Shown one piece after another: positions 9,256 to 16,149 of a stretch of DNA of 34,111 bases (positions are counted from its first letter, which is position 1; the number at the start of each line of letters is the position of its first letter). Source of the DNA: an uncultured Capnocytophaga sp. Its GTDB lineage: Bacteria; Bacteroidota; Bacteroidia; Flavobacteriales; Flavobacteriaceae. The notes beneath the pieces are model-generated. The model was given only the letters and a program-made list of their open reading frames with translations. It was not told where the DNA came from and searched no databases. The stretch covers positions 1 through 34,111 of the forward strand of contig NZ_CALHGG010000124.1 of the NCBI RefSeq assembly GCF_938029845.1, written 5' to 3'. The position numbers were made by a program, and so were the translations under genes.

Positions 9256-9693
9256 ATGCACCCCTCTATTCTTAAATACCTACCCCATCGCCCACCTATG
9301 CAAATGGTGGATACCATCACCCTTATCAATGATATAAGTATTGTTACTTGTTTTCAGATCAAGGAAGATTGTATCTTCTTGTATGAGGGACACTTCACCG
9401 AATCGGGATTGATAGAGAATATGGCACAAACCTGCTCGGCTATTGTCGGGCAATTTTTCTTTGATAAGAATGACGAAGGCTCCAAGCATGTTATAGGCTA
9501 CATAAGTGCCATAAAAAAGGCTGAAATATTTGACCTGCCACAAATTACACAAACTATTCGTACAGAAGCCACACTACTCTCACGTTATGATGATAAGGAG
9601 TATAGTATCTGTGCGATGGATTGTGCCACTTATTACCAACATCACCTGTTGGCAACAGCGCAAATGAACCTTTTTATCAAAGAAAACGACTGA
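9256..9693 (+). CDS. FabZ/ApeI-like hotdog 3-hydroxyacyl-ACP dehydratase
   Basis: Hotdog-fold protein resembling 3-hydroxyacyl-ACP dehydratases. Seen: 145 residues. Opening LKYLPHRPPMQMVD resembles the FabZ LPHRYPFLLVD region, and the active-site-like pair is His46 in YEGHFTESG and Glu54 in LIENMAQTC. The ATG at 9256 is preferred over an in-frame TTG at 9250 because it matches the family N-terminus and lies 2 nt after the protease stop. Its stop overlaps the next start (TGATG). The neighbours (ABC exporter and hotdog thioesterase) suggest a role in an aryl-polyene/flexirubin-type polyene acyl chain rather than primary fatty-acid synthesis; that is inference. It could also be a scaffold hotdog protein with altered activity. 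Confidence 0.8.
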   Translation: MHPSILKYLPHRPPMQMVDTITLINDISIVTCFQIKEDCIFLYEGHFTESGLIENMAQTCSAIVGQFFFDKNDEGSKHVIGYISAIKKAEIFDLPQITQTIRTEATLLSRYDDKEYSICAMDCATYYQHHLLATAQMNLFIKEND

Positions 9694-10091
9694 TGAAAGA
9701 AAACGAACTTCCTCAAGAAAAAGGTGCCTTAGATGGTATGAAAGAGCTTTGTTATGTAACAGATGCTCAGGGAAAATATACCACAGCCCTAAGTGAAGGC
9801 TGGGAGGTGAAGAATATCGCCTTGGAAGCTTCTTTTGGTCTTTTACAGGAGCAAATACAAGAGGCAAAAGCTCAGATACAAGCAGGTAAGCAAAGTCCCA
9901 TAGTGTATTATATGATACGTGAACGAATGGATTGGGCTACCTTGGCCAGTTATATGAACAAATGGCAGTGGATTATCAAAAGGCATGCTAAGCCTAAGGT
10001 ATTTGCTCGTTTGTCAGAGAAGACATTGAGAAAATATGCAGAAATATTTGGAATTTCTGTGGAAGAACTTAAAAACTTCTCAGCGATATGA
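9693..10091 (+). CDS. Conserved hypothetical protein with HTH-like C-terminus
   Basis: Not firmly recognised. Seen: 132 residues, soluble, no signal peptide. An acidic N-terminus with YVTDAQGKYTTALSEGWEVKN leads into a helix (ALEASFGLLQEQIQEAKAQI). The C-terminal 50 residues (MDWATLASYMNKWQWI, then LSEKTLRKYAEIFGISVEEL) look like an XRE-type helix-turn-helix in spacing, though the first half is Trp/Lys rich. The start ATG overlaps the dehydratase stop by 1 nt, and the stop overlaps the ABC ATPase start (ATGA), so it is inside a translationally coupled operon. It could be a DNA-binding regulator or a protein-protein adaptor for the exporter. I do not assign a function. Confidence 0.8.
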   Translation: MKENELPQEKGALDGMKELCYVTDAQGKYTTALSEGWEVKNIALEASFGLLQEQIQEAKAQIQAGKQSPIVYYMIRERMDWATLASYMNKWQWIIKRHAKPKVFARLSEKTLRKYAEIFGISVEELKNFSAI

Positions 10092-10837
10092 TAGAAAAAG
10101 TGGTAGAAGTAACCCATCTGTATAAGAAATATAAGGAATCAGAGGATTTTGCACTGAAAGACCTTTCTTTCTCTATACAAAAAGGAGAAGTATTTGGTGT
10201 TTTGGGTACCAATGGTGCAGGAAAGACAACACTGATGTCTATTCTCATGGGAGGATTCCAGCCTACTGCAGGACACTTTACTATATGCGGCTTATCTTAT
10301 AAGGGACAAGCCCAACAGATTCGTTATAAAATAGGGGTTGTTCCTCAGGAATATGCCCTATACCCAACTCTTACAGCAAAGGAAAACCTTCACTATTTTG
10401 CCAGCCTATATGGGCTTAGGGGGAGGGAAGTGCATGATAGGATAACCCAAGCACTTAAGCGTGTTGGTCTTTGGGAGGTCGCTGATAAGAAGATAAAATA
10501 CTTTTCTGGTGGTATGAAGCGGCGTATCAACCTTTTGGCAGGGATTCTCCATACCCCTGAAGTACTTTTTTTGGACGAGCCTACCGTAGGGGTAGATGTG
10601 AGTTCCAAACATATCATCATAGACTACTTAAAAGAACTTAATGAACAGGGTATGTCTGTTCTATATACCTCACACCATATGCAAGAGGCACAGGATTTCT
10701 GCCACAGAGTGCTTATTTTAGACAGAGGTACATTGCTTTGTGAAAATACGCCTCAAGGGCTTATAACGGATCTCAAAGCCCAAAACCTAGAGGAGGTATT
10801 TGTTCGTCTCACTTCTCAAGATATGGCTTATGAATAA
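10088..10837 (+). CDS. ABC transporter ATP-binding protein (ABC-2 type)
   Basis: Cytoplasmic ATPase that powers the adjacent permease. Seen: 249 residues. Walker A GTNGAGKTT at 40-48, Q-loop VVPQE with Gln87, signature FSGGM at 139-143, Walker B VLFLDEP at 159-165, D-loop GVD, and switch His196 in TSHHMQEA. The pattern (FSGGMKRR signature, short C-terminus ending in an EEVFVRLT segment) is the DrrA/CcmA-like group that partners ABC-2 export permeases. It overlaps the upstream gene by 4 nt and the permease by 8 nt. The cargo is unknown; the flanking dehydratase and thioesterase suggest a lipid-like or pigment product. Confidence 0.93.
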   Translation: MIEKVVEVTHLYKKYKESEDFALKDLSFSIQKGEVFGVLGTNGAGKTTLMSILMGGFQPTAGHFTICGLSYKGQAQQIRYKIGVVPQEYALYPTLTAKENLHYFASLYGLRGREVHDRITQALKRVGLWEVADKKIKYFSGGMKRRINLLAGILHTPEVLFLDEPTVGVDVSSKHIIIDYLKELNEQGMSVLYTSHHMQEAQDFCHRVLILDRGTLLCENTPQGLITDLKAQNLEEVFVRLTSQDMAYE

Positions 10838-12104
10838 GTTTTTTGCTTCTATCTATAAGGAAATACTGCTTATAAGCAGGGACTTAGGAGGGCTTATTAT
10901 TCTGTTTGTAATGCCTCTTATCTTAGTTATTACCGTTACCCTGTTGCAGGATGGTGCTTTTCGCAATATCTCGGAGCAGAAAACCACTATTATATTGGTA
11001 GATAATGATCATGGAACAATAGGCGAACATATACGGACAAGTATCGAAAAGAGTGGCTTCTTTATGATTCTCTCCGATGATGCCATCAGAAACCTTAACG
11101 AGACGAAGGCTAAGCGTATGATACGTGAAGGAAAATTCCCCATGGCTATAGTGCTCCCTGAGCACCTCTCCGAAGACCTTGAGCGAGAAGTAAAGCAAAA
11201 GGTAGATAGGATACTAAGTGCTTTTATGGAGGAGACCCCCGCTGAAGATTCTCTTAAACCATTTGAAACCAAGGAGATACGTATTTACTTTGATCCTACT
11301 TTGCCACTCTCCTTTAAGGAAACGGTCAAAACTCATATAGATAAGATGATGTATCAGGTAGAGAACCGTTTTATCTACACTGCTTTTGAGAAGGAATTAG
11401 GTGAAGGGAAGCAATTACCTTTTTCCTCAGAAAGAAGTCTCGTTACTTTTGCGGAGATCAATCCTACCTCTACGGCACAGATTCCTAATTCGGTACAGCA
11501 CAATGTGCCTGCATGGGCACTCTTTGCTATCTTTTTTATCACCATTCCTCTTTCGGCTAATATCGTAAGAGAAAAGACACAAGGGACAAATATACGTCTT
11601 TTGACTTCGCCTCTTTCTTATGGAGAATTGCTTGTATCTAAGATTATAGTATTTTTAGCCATAGGTATTTTGCAGTTTGTTCTTATGGTACTTATGGGCT
11701 TATACCTTTTTCCGCTTATAGGCTTGCCCGCTTTGGAGATTGGCGGTCGTGTATTAGGGTTACTTGTGGTGGCTGTTGCTTCCTCTATGGCTGCCATTGG
11801 CTTAGGGGTACTTTTGGGAACCCTCTGCCATACACAAGAGCAGTCGGCACCTTTGGGGGCTACGCTTACTGTAATCTTGGCTGCCATTGGAGGGGTATGG
11901 ATTCCTGTTTTTGTGATGCCGCCCTTTATGCAAATGGTCGCCAAGCTCTCTCCTATGAATTGGGGGTTACAGGCTTTTTATGAGATACTCCTCAGAGGAA
12001 GTAACCTCTCGGCTATATCGGGTAAGGTAGGGCTTCTTTTGTTGTTTTTTATTCTTTGTATGGTAATTTCTATAATGTATGACAAGACAAAAAGAAATCT
12101 ATAA
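10830..12104 (+). CDS. ABC-2 type transporter permease
   Basis: Membrane half of the export ABC transporter. Seen: 424 residues from ATG 10830 (an upstream in-frame ATG at 10800 lies inside the ATPase gene and is less likely). One N-terminal membrane segment (LGGLIILFVMPLILVITVTLL), then a large extracytoplasmic domain of about 200 residues. A C-terminal block of five or so membrane segments follows, starting at VPAWALFAIFFITIPLSANIV and including the LGVLLGTLCHTQEQSAPLGA region, as in ABC2_membrane_3/YhhJ-like permeases. It overlaps the ATPase by 8 nt and the thioesterase by 26 nt, so the operon is strongly coupled. Confidence 0.92.
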   Translation: MNKFFASIYKEILLISRDLGGLIILFVMPLILVITVTLLQDGAFRNISEQKTTIILVDNDHGTIGEHIRTSIEKSGFFMILSDDAIRNLNETKAKRMIREGKFPMAIVLPEHLSEDLEREVKQKVDRILSAFMEETPAEDSLKPFETKEIRIYFDPTLPLSFKETVKTHIDKMMYQVENRFIYTAFEKELGEGKQLPFSSERSLVTFAEINPTSTAQIPNSVQHNVPAWALFAIFFITIPLSANIVREKTQGTNIRLLTSPLSYGELLVSKIIVFLAIGILQFVLMVLMGLYLFPLIGLPALEIGGRVLGLLVVAVASSMAAIGLGVLLGTLCHTQEQSAPLGATLTVILAAIGGVWIPVFVMPPFMQMVAKLSPMNWGLQAFYEILLRGSNLSAISGKVGLLLLFFILCMVISIMYDKTKRNL

Positions 12105-12528
12105 GCCTACTTCCCTAAGCGAAACCGTAGAACTTAGGGTGCGCTTTAGCGAGACGGATCCGCTAGGGATTGTATGGCATGGCAATTATATCAAATACTT
12201 TGAAGAAGGACGAGAGGCTTTCGGTAGGAAATATGGTATTTCCTATTTGGAGGTAGAGCGACATGGTTTTGCAACCCCTATTGTAAAGAGTGTATGCGAA
12301 CATAAGAAAATGGTACGCTATGGAGAACTTCTTAGGATAGAGGCACACTATATGGATACCTCAGCCGCCAAATTGGTTTTTCAATATAGAATCTATAACC
12401 AGCAAAAAGAGTTAGTTTGTACAGGAGAGACGGTACAGGTATTCACCCACTTGAAAGAAGGCACCCTTTGCCTATACAATCCGGAATTTTATACCCAATG
12501 GAAAGAGAAACATTTATTACCCTGCTAA
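12079..12528 (+). CDS. YbgC/4-hydroxybenzoyl-CoA-type acyl-CoA thioesterase
   Basis: Hotdog thioesterase that hydrolyses acyl-CoA or acyl-ACP. Seen: 149 residues. The family motif is clear: LRVRFSETDPLGIVWHGNYI, with the catalytic-type Asp27 and the H-G-N-Y following, then KYFEEGREAFGRKYG. A second strand region HKKMVRYGELLRIEAHY and an FQYRIYNQQKELVCTGETVQVF core complete the fold. It overlaps the permease by 26 nt and the regulator by 31 nt. From memory, thioesterases of this class accompany ABC exporters and FabZ-like dehydratases in flexirubin and aryl-polyene clusters, which supports the pathway guess but does not prove it. Confidence 0.9.
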   Translation: MTRQKEIYKPTSLSETVELRVRFSETDPLGIVWHGNYIKYFEEGREAFGRKYGISYLEVERHGFATPIVKSVCEHKKMVRYGELLRIEAHYMDTSAAKLVFQYRIYNQQKELVCTGETVQVFTHLKEGTLCLYNPEFYTQWKEKHLLPC

Positions 12529-13196
12529 TCATAGATAGTGATACCCAGTGGCTGGAGTATATAGCCCCTATATTGCAGAATGCAGGATTTGAGGTGCTTA
12601 CGGCTATATCGGGAGCGCAGGCGTTGCGTATCATCAAGCGAACTGCTCCCGAACTATTACTACTCAATATCTTTCTTCCTGATACGGATGGGGTAGAGAT
12701 TTGTGGACAATTACGACAGATGCAGCTACCTACTCGTCCTGTCATTGTATTATTGGCAGAGGAAAATCAGGACTATGCACTCCTTGCAGGTTTTCAGGCA
12801 GGTGCCGATGATTTTATCTATAAACAACTAAAAACAAAACTCTTCCTCTATAAGTTAGAGGCTCTCGTTAGGCTATGTTTCCATAAGCGTAGGGAGGTAA
12901 AGCAGCCTTTGGTATGTGGTGATTTCTCTCTGGAAGAGGAGACTTATACACTTACCAGAGCAGGGCAACAATATCTGCTCCCTAAAAAGGAATACGAGTT
13001 ACTTTCCCTCTTGCTATCAGCTCCTAACAAACTCTTTTCCCGTGAAGAAATAGCTATGCAAATCTGGTCAGATCCTACCGTAGTGAATAGCCGTACGATA
13101 GATGTGCATATCGGAAAGCTCCGTGACAAACTAGGACAAGCAAGGATAAAGACCGTCAAGGGAGTGGGGTATAGGTTAGTAAAAAATGAAGCGTGA
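12498..13196 (+). CDS. OmpR-type regulator with non-canonical receiver (Asp to Asn)
   Basis: Two-domain transcriptional regulator, 232 residues from ATG 12498, which overlaps the thioesterase by 31 nt; an ORF start at 12417 would lie deep in that gene. The receiver fold is recognisable (LLIIDSDTQW, GADDFIYK with Lys109), but the phospho-acceptor position in LLLLNIFLPDTDG is Asn57 (codon AAT), and the switch Thr/Ser is replaced (IVLLAEEN). The winged helix is typical: KKEYELLSLLL, SREEIAMQIW, SRTIDVHIGKLRDKL, IKTVKGVGYRLV. No histidine kinase is nearby. It probably works without phosphorylation and may control its own operon. A sequencing error at one base could mimic D57N, but the missing switch Thr argues for a genuine pseudo-receiver. 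Confidence 0.9.
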   Translation: MERETFITLLIIDSDTQWLEYIAPILQNAGFEVLTAISGAQALRIIKRTAPELLLLNIFLPDTDGVEICGQLRQMQLPTRPVIVLLAEENQDYALLAGFQAGADDFIYKQLKTKLFLYKLEALVRLCFHKRREVKQPLVCGDFSLEEETYTLTRAGQQYLLPKKEYELLSLLLSAPNKLFSREEIAMQIWSDPTVVNSRTIDVHIGKLRDKLGQARIKTVKGVGYRLVKNEA

Positions 13197-13216
13197 AAAA
13201 TAATTTTTCACGCTTC
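13188..13216. terminator. Bidirectional hairpin terminator after the regulator
   Basis: Perfect 13-bp inverted repeat, arms 13188-13200 and 13204-13216, 3-nt loop (TAA), followed by a T-rich stretch. The left arm includes the last codons and stop of the regulator. It also ends the convergent lipoprotein gene 8 nt further on. Confidence 0.9.
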
Positions 13217-13224
13217 TTCTTTTT

Positions 13225-15585
13225 TTATCTGAGTCTGTTAACTATATCAATGATATCATTAAAAGGCTTTACTATATTATTGTTGAGATAATTGGTAAGG
13301 GGAGGACCGTCCAAATTACCGTATTCTCCATTGAAATTGTCTCTGATAATATTTTCTATTTCAGTACTATGAGGGAATTCTTTGCGGTATTGTTCGGCTA
13401 AACGAACCATAATCTCTACCTCTGTATAATCAATACCATATTGATGTAAGTTTTCATAGGTATTCTTCAACTGTTCAAGGCTTGCTGTATCCTTGTTATC
13501 CTTATAATACTGTTTTGCTGCTCTAGAAATTCTTATTCCTTCGAGATAAAGTGCGTTTTGATCATGATAACGATATTTATCTAAAGGATATTTATCTAGC
13601 TCTTCTAATTCTCTTTTTAGTAACTCGTAAGTTCTGAGAGTCTCTTCAATAAGATGCTTATACTCTTCCTTATTTGTAATCTCTGTTTTGTAGTGAGGTA
13701 AGTTAGACTTATAAGAAAGAGTCATCTTCTTAGGTTCTTCATATACCACTACTTCAAAACTACCTCTGCTTTGCCCCTCAATAGTATATACATATACTTT
13801 AGTAGAGCCAACTCTGTTGGCTAAGAGATTGATTTTGTTATTATTAACCGTTCCTTGTAGAGAGGCAATAGCTTCATCGGTGATCTGTACTCTATCGGTA
13901 GTATTCCAAACGCCTGAAAAAGTAACCGCAGTGGTCTCTCCTTTCTTTATAACCGCTTTGGTAGGAGTAAAAGATAGTAATAATTTAGGAGTTACCTTAA
14001 CTTCAAAAGTCCCTCTTTCTCGTCCATCAGCGGTTAATACTCGTACCTGAGTGGTGCCAATATTTTTTGCTAAGAGGTTGATTTTGTTGTTCGTAACTTT
14101 TCCCTGTAGGGCAACAATAGCTTCATCGGCAATTTGTACTTTGTCGGAGGCATTCCATACTCCAGAAAAAGAAACTGTAGCTGTTTTCTCCTGTTCAATG
14201 GTTATTTTTGCAGGAGAGAAAGACAATAATAATTTAGGAGTTACCTTAACTTCGAAAGTTCCTCTTTCTCGTCCATCAGCAGTTAACACTTGTACCTGAG
14301 TGGTACCAATATTCTTTGCTAATAGGTTGATTTTGTTGTTTGTAACTTTTCTTTGTAGGGCAACAATAGCTTCATCGGCAATTTGTACCTTATCAGAGTC
14401 ATTCCATACTCCAGAAAAAGAAACTGTAGCTGTTTTCTCCTGTTCTATAGTTATTTTTGCAGGAGAGAAAGACAATAATAATTTAGGAGTTACCTTAACC
14501 TCAAAAGCCCCCCTCTCCTTACCATCAGCCGTTAAGATACTTACTTTGGTTGTACCTACCTTCTTAGCTAAGAGATTGATTTTATTGTCAGTAATAGCTC
14601 CTTGTAGTGATACGACAGTCTCATCAGCTATTTGTACTTTATCTGTTGCATTCAATATTCCCACAATACTCACTATGGTTGTTTTATCAACTTCTACTGT
14701 AGTTGTTTCTGGGGTAAAGTGCAGCTCAAAAATGGGGGTTACCTTAACCTCAAAAGCACCTCTTTCCTTACCATCAGCTGTGAATATGCTTACTTTAGTA
14801 GTACCGATTTTCTTTGCTAAGAGGCTGATTTTGTTATTAGTAATACTTCCTTGTTGAGCTACGACACTCTCATCGGCAATTTGTACTCTGTCTGTCGCAT
14901 TCAGTGTCCCTACAATGGTTACTTCTGTTGTCTTTCCGACTTCCATAATAGGAGCTTCAGGGGTAAAGTGTAATTCAAAAACAGGAGTTACCTTAACCTC
15001 AAAAGAGCCTCTTTCCTTACCATCAGCAGTGGATATGCTTACTTTAGTAGTGCCGATTTTTTTTGCTAAGAGATTGATTTTGTTGTTAGTAATAGCTCCT
15101 TGTAGGGTTACGATAGCCTCATCGGCGATTTGTACCTTATCTGTTGTATTCAAGGTTCCTATAATGGCTACCTCAGTTGTTTTTCCAAGTTCAACAGAAG
15201 GTGTTTCAGGTGTGAAAGATAATTTGAATACAGGGGTTACAGTAACCTCAAAGGAACCTCTTTCCTTTCCTTCCTCAGTGAGGACTTGTACCTGAGTGGT
15301 ACCAACCTTTTTAGCTAAGAGCTTGATTTTGTTGTTAGTAACAGCTTCTTGTAGTGCTGCTATCTCTTCGTTTATAATCTTTACTTTGTCAGTAGATTTT
15401 AAGGTTCCAACAATAGTTACCTCAGTTGTTTTCCCCTGTTCTATGGTTGTCTTTTCAGGAGAGAATTTTAGTTTGGTAAGTGGATGAGTGACAGGAGGTT
15501 CTATATTGTCCTCACTTTTTTTACATCCCACAACAAGAACGCTCATAGCAAAGGCTATTAGCATACAATTAAAAAGATTTCGCAT
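13225..15585 (-). CDS. Probable surface lipoprotein with seven 83-residue repeats
   Basis: Lipoprotein, 786 residues, starting at ATG 15585 (MRNLFNCMLIAFAMSVLVVGC); an ORF start at 15645 lies in the upstream gene. Lipobox LVVGC puts the lipidated Cys at 21. It is followed by KKSEDN, which resembles the charged lipoprotein export signal reported for Capnocytophaga surface lipoproteins. Residues ~36-616 are seven tandem 83-residue Ig/BIG-like units (core: TTEVTIVGTL, DKVQIADEAIVALQG, NNKINLLAKKIGTTKV, GKERGSFEVKVTP). Residues ~617-786 form a helical, charged domain with no recognised family. It is 16 nt downstream of the CAP-domain gene, so the two are probably co-transcribed. A cell-surface binding or stalk role is inferred from architecture only. 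Confidence 0.88.
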   Translation of the reverse strand: MRNLFNCMLIAFAMSVLVVGCKKSEDNIEPPVTHPLTKLKFSPEKTTIEQGKTTEVTIVGTLKSTDKVKIINEEIAALQEAVTNNKIKLLAKKVGTTQVQVLTEEGKERGSFEVTVTPVFKLSFTPETPSVELGKTTEVAIIGTLNTTDKVQIADEAIVTLQGAITNNKINLLAKKIGTTKVSISTADGKERGSFEVKVTPVFELHFTPEAPIMEVGKTTEVTIVGTLNATDRVQIADESVVAQQGSITNNKISLLAKKIGTTKVSIFTADGKERGAFEVKVTPIFELHFTPETTTVEVDKTTIVSIVGILNATDKVQIADETVVSLQGAITDNKINLLAKKVGTTKVSILTADGKERGAFEVKVTPKLLLSFSPAKITIEQEKTATVSFSGVWNDSDKVQIADEAIVALQRKVTNNKINLLAKNIGTTQVQVLTADGRERGTFEVKVTPKLLLSFSPAKITIEQEKTATVSFSGVWNASDKVQIADEAIVALQGKVTNNKINLLAKNIGTTQVRVLTADGRERGTFEVKVTPKLLLSFTPTKAVIKKGETTAVTFSGVWNTTDRVQITDEAIASLQGTVNNNKINLLANRVGSTKVYVYTIEGQSRGSFEVVVYEEPKKMTLSYKSNLPHYKTEITNKEEYKHLIEETLRTYELLKRELEELDKYPLDKYRYHDQNALYLEGIRISRAAKQYYKDNKDTASLEQLKNTYENLHQYGIDYTEVEIMVRLAEQYRKEFPHSTEIENIIRDNFNGEYGNLDGPPLTNYLNNNIVKPFNDIIDIVNRLR
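13738..15480 (-). repeat. Seven in-frame 249-bp tandem repeats in the lipoprotein gene
   Basis: Exact 249-nt period (83 codons). On the minus strand, units 1-7 are approximately 15480-15232, 15231-14983, 14982-14734, 14733-14485, 14484-14236, 14235-13987 and 13986-13738. Units 5 and 6 differ at only 3 of 83 residues, so one is a recent duplicate or was gene-converted. Outer units are more diverged. Confidence 0.95.
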
Positions 15586-15601
15586 ATTTCTATTTTGTTT
15601 T

Positions 15602-16084
15602 TCATTGCTCTTCACTTCCAAAGACTTGTGTCCAGTATTTGCCATTGTAGGCTACCCCCATTTCCTTTACAAGGGGGTTCATGATATTAGCACAATGTGC
15701 GGGGCTACTGAGCCAGCCTTGGATTACGGTTCTTTCATCGAAGTAGCCCATAGCTACATTCTCTGCATAGGCATGCCAGCGATATCCCTCCTTACTTAAG
15801 CGCTTGCCAGGGTCATCACCATTTTTGCTATAATGAGTAAGTTTCTTATGCTTAGCCATCTCATCACTATGTTTCTGTGCAGCATTAGCCAGTTTTTTAT
15901 TCCAAGTTAGGGGCGATACTGCAGGGTAATAGGTGTCTCCACATTGGCAACCCTGACTTCTTTTGGTGTTGACCAATGTGAGCAGTAACTCCTTATCAAC
16001 AGGGAAGTGGAGATCTGATAGGCTTTCATGCTGTCCCTTAGCGATGGTACAGTAGAGCAGCAGAAGGAGCAAGAGTCTAGGCAT
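15602..16084 (-). CDS. Secreted CAP/SCP-domain protein
   Basis: Small exported CAP (SCP/TAPS, PR-1-like) protein, 160 residues. Signal peptide MPRLLLLLLLYCTIAKG, likely cleaved before QHESL. CAP hallmarks: LTWNKKLANAAQKHSDEMAKH, THYSKNG with the cavity His, the AENVAMGY segment with Glu, and the WLSSPAHCANIMNP segment with the second His. Cys pair QGCQCGD is unusual near the N-terminus. CAP proteins act outside the cytoplasm; bacterial roles are poorly known (lipid binding and protease-like claims exist). It lies between glnS (65 nt away) and the repeat lipoprotein (16 nt). A TACTTTTG at 16121 is on the wrong strand to serve it. Confidence 0.9.
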   Translation of the reverse strand: MPRLLLLLLLYCTIAKGQHESLSDLHFPVDKELLLTLVNTKRSQGCQCGDTYYPAVSPLTWNKKLANAAQKHSDEMAKHKKLTHYSKNGDDPGKRLSKEGYRWHAYAENVAMGYFDERTVIQGWLSSPAHCANIMNPLVKEMGVAYNGKYWTQVFGSEEQ

Positions 16085-16149
16085 AGATATAAATATCCTA
16101 ATTAAGGTCTAACTGATTGATACTTTTGATTCTAATAATTTTTCACTTT

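Noticed and set aside
9621..9693. Longer start for the HTH-like protein (ATG at 9621)
   Set aside because: The extension lies inside the dehydratase gene; the ATG at 9693 overlaps its stop codon as expected for a coupled operon.
13817..15487. Series of plus-strand open frames with repeated KRLILLLVT-type segments
   Set aside because: They are antisense to the 249-bp repeats of the lipoprotein gene; the repetition and lack of stops come from the repeats.
15582..15645. Longer start for the repeat lipoprotein (ATG at 15645)
   Set aside because: It would overlap the CAP gene and bury the signal peptide and lipobox 20 residues inside the protein.
16121..16128. TACTTTTG on the plus strand upstream of the CAP gene
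   Set aside because: Matches the promoter consensus but points toward glnS, which is encoded on the other strand; no plus-strand gene follows.
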